Shown: piece after piece, positions 63,789 to 64,000 of the stretch
How the letters are laid out: each line of letters opens with the position of its first letter
How positions within the stretch are numbered: position 1 is the stretch's first letter
Assembly: GCA_963758365.1 (NCBI GenBank)
Contig: CAVWVB010000001.1
Location: 3,348,001-3,412,000 of the forward strand
DNA length: 64,000 bases
Direction of reading: 5' to 3'
From: Dokdonella_A sp963758365
GTDB lineage: Bacteria > Pseudomonadota > Gammaproteobacteria > Xanthomonadales > Rhodanobacteraceae
Made by a program: the position numbers and the translations under genes
The notes under the pieces: model-generated
What the model was told of the DNA's origin: nothing
Database searches by the model: none
What the model saw: only the letters and a program-made list of their open reading frames with translations

Positions 63789-64000
63789 TCAGGCGAGCGG
63801 AATGCCCGCAGCCGTGCGCGCGCGCCGGGTGCCAGAGCTGCGGTCGCTGCGGATGACGCGGATCGTTTCGCCGTACGGGGCCGCGATCCCGATTGCTTTG
63901 CGGATGCCGTGCGACCGCTCGGCATGATCGGCGCGGTCGCGCGCGCGGGGAAGGCTTCGTGGCAGTATGGCGCCCTTCGATACGTGCACCGGACGAACAT
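63789..64000 (-). CDS. Possible 3' end of a gene entering from the right edge
   Basis: A minus-strand frame is open from the window edge to a stop at 63789-63791. The visible C-terminal part (RKAIGIAAPYGETIRVIRSD, ending in AAGIPLA) has the GC-rich third positions of coding sequence, while the part nearer the edge is less convincing. No family is recognised and the start may lie outside the window. Confidence 0.3.
   Translation of the reverse strand, partial: VRPVHVSKGAILPRSLPRARDRADHAERSHGIRKAIGIAAPYGETIRVIRSDRSSGTRRARTAAGIPLA

Overview
The window is GC-rich (roughly two thirds G+C by eye), densely packed bacterial chromosome without tRNA, rRNA, phage genes or CRISPR. Gene content (long-form QueF, enterobacterial-type Icd plus AceK, RluE, HrpB, YadGH, Ada, PA0069-type radical SAM enzyme, ECF-sigma/Ser-Thr kinase pair) points to a Gammaproteobacterium. 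The abundance of secreted proteins, two of them ending in an F-x-D-x-x-E-type tail, and GTAG-headed REP-like palindromes suggest the Lysobacterales (Xanthomonadales), perhaps a Rhodanobacteraceae-like lineage. This placement is an inference from gene families, not from a marker gene.

Layout. 0-8 kb: queF, a LysM protein, a lipoprotein, degV, icd, a secreted protein and aceK (the kinase/phosphatase that acts on Icd). 8-17 kb: a small DUF1328 membrane protein, an ECF sigma factor overlapping a TPR-tailed Ser/Thr kinase, a CSLREA-type beta-helix protein, a lipoprotein with a methyltransferase fold, rluE, a cytosolic methyltransferase and an EamA exporter. 17-28 kb: a non-flagellar MotA/ExbB-like plus OmpA/MotB-like pair, hrpB, a secreted protein, tatD, the ABC exporter yadGH and a ferredoxin-NADP-reductase-like enzyme, with REP-like palindromes in two intergenic gaps.

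28-33 kb is a minus-strand surface operon: two fimbrial-like subunits, a small secreted protein, a PapD-like chaperone and a 649-residue outer-membrane-type protein occupying the usual place of an usher without resembling one. 33-37 kb is a plus-strand chain (HTH regulator, alpha/beta hydrolase, NatA/NatB-like ABC system) whose two internal gaps are bridged exactly by small coupled ORFs. 37-40 kb is a bufferin (RiPP metallophore) operon bufA-bufB-bufC with a nested hairpin between precursor and enzymes and a divergent DoxX gene. 40-51 kb holds general repair, stress and metabolic genes (radical SAM, PPOX, ada, GST, histone-like protein, S10 peptidase, sterol-desaturase family, GAF-GGDEF-EAL).

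51-64 kb looks like a poly(3-hydroxybutyrate) scavenging region: GntP-type permease, TonB-dependent receptor, PHB depolymerase, a CrbS-like SLC5-histidine kinase-receiver hybrid, a LuxR-type response regulator with an 11-C tract just upstream, and a 3-hydroxybutyrate oligomer hydrolase lipoprotein. Embedded in it are a GNAT acetyltransferase pseudogene with two readable lesions, a bacterial metallothionein and ChaB. The working model is that extracellular PHB is cut by the depolymerase, oligomers and monomers cross the outer membrane through the receptor, oligomers are finished by the hydrolase, monomer enters by the permease, and the two-component pair senses a carboxylate and controls the set.
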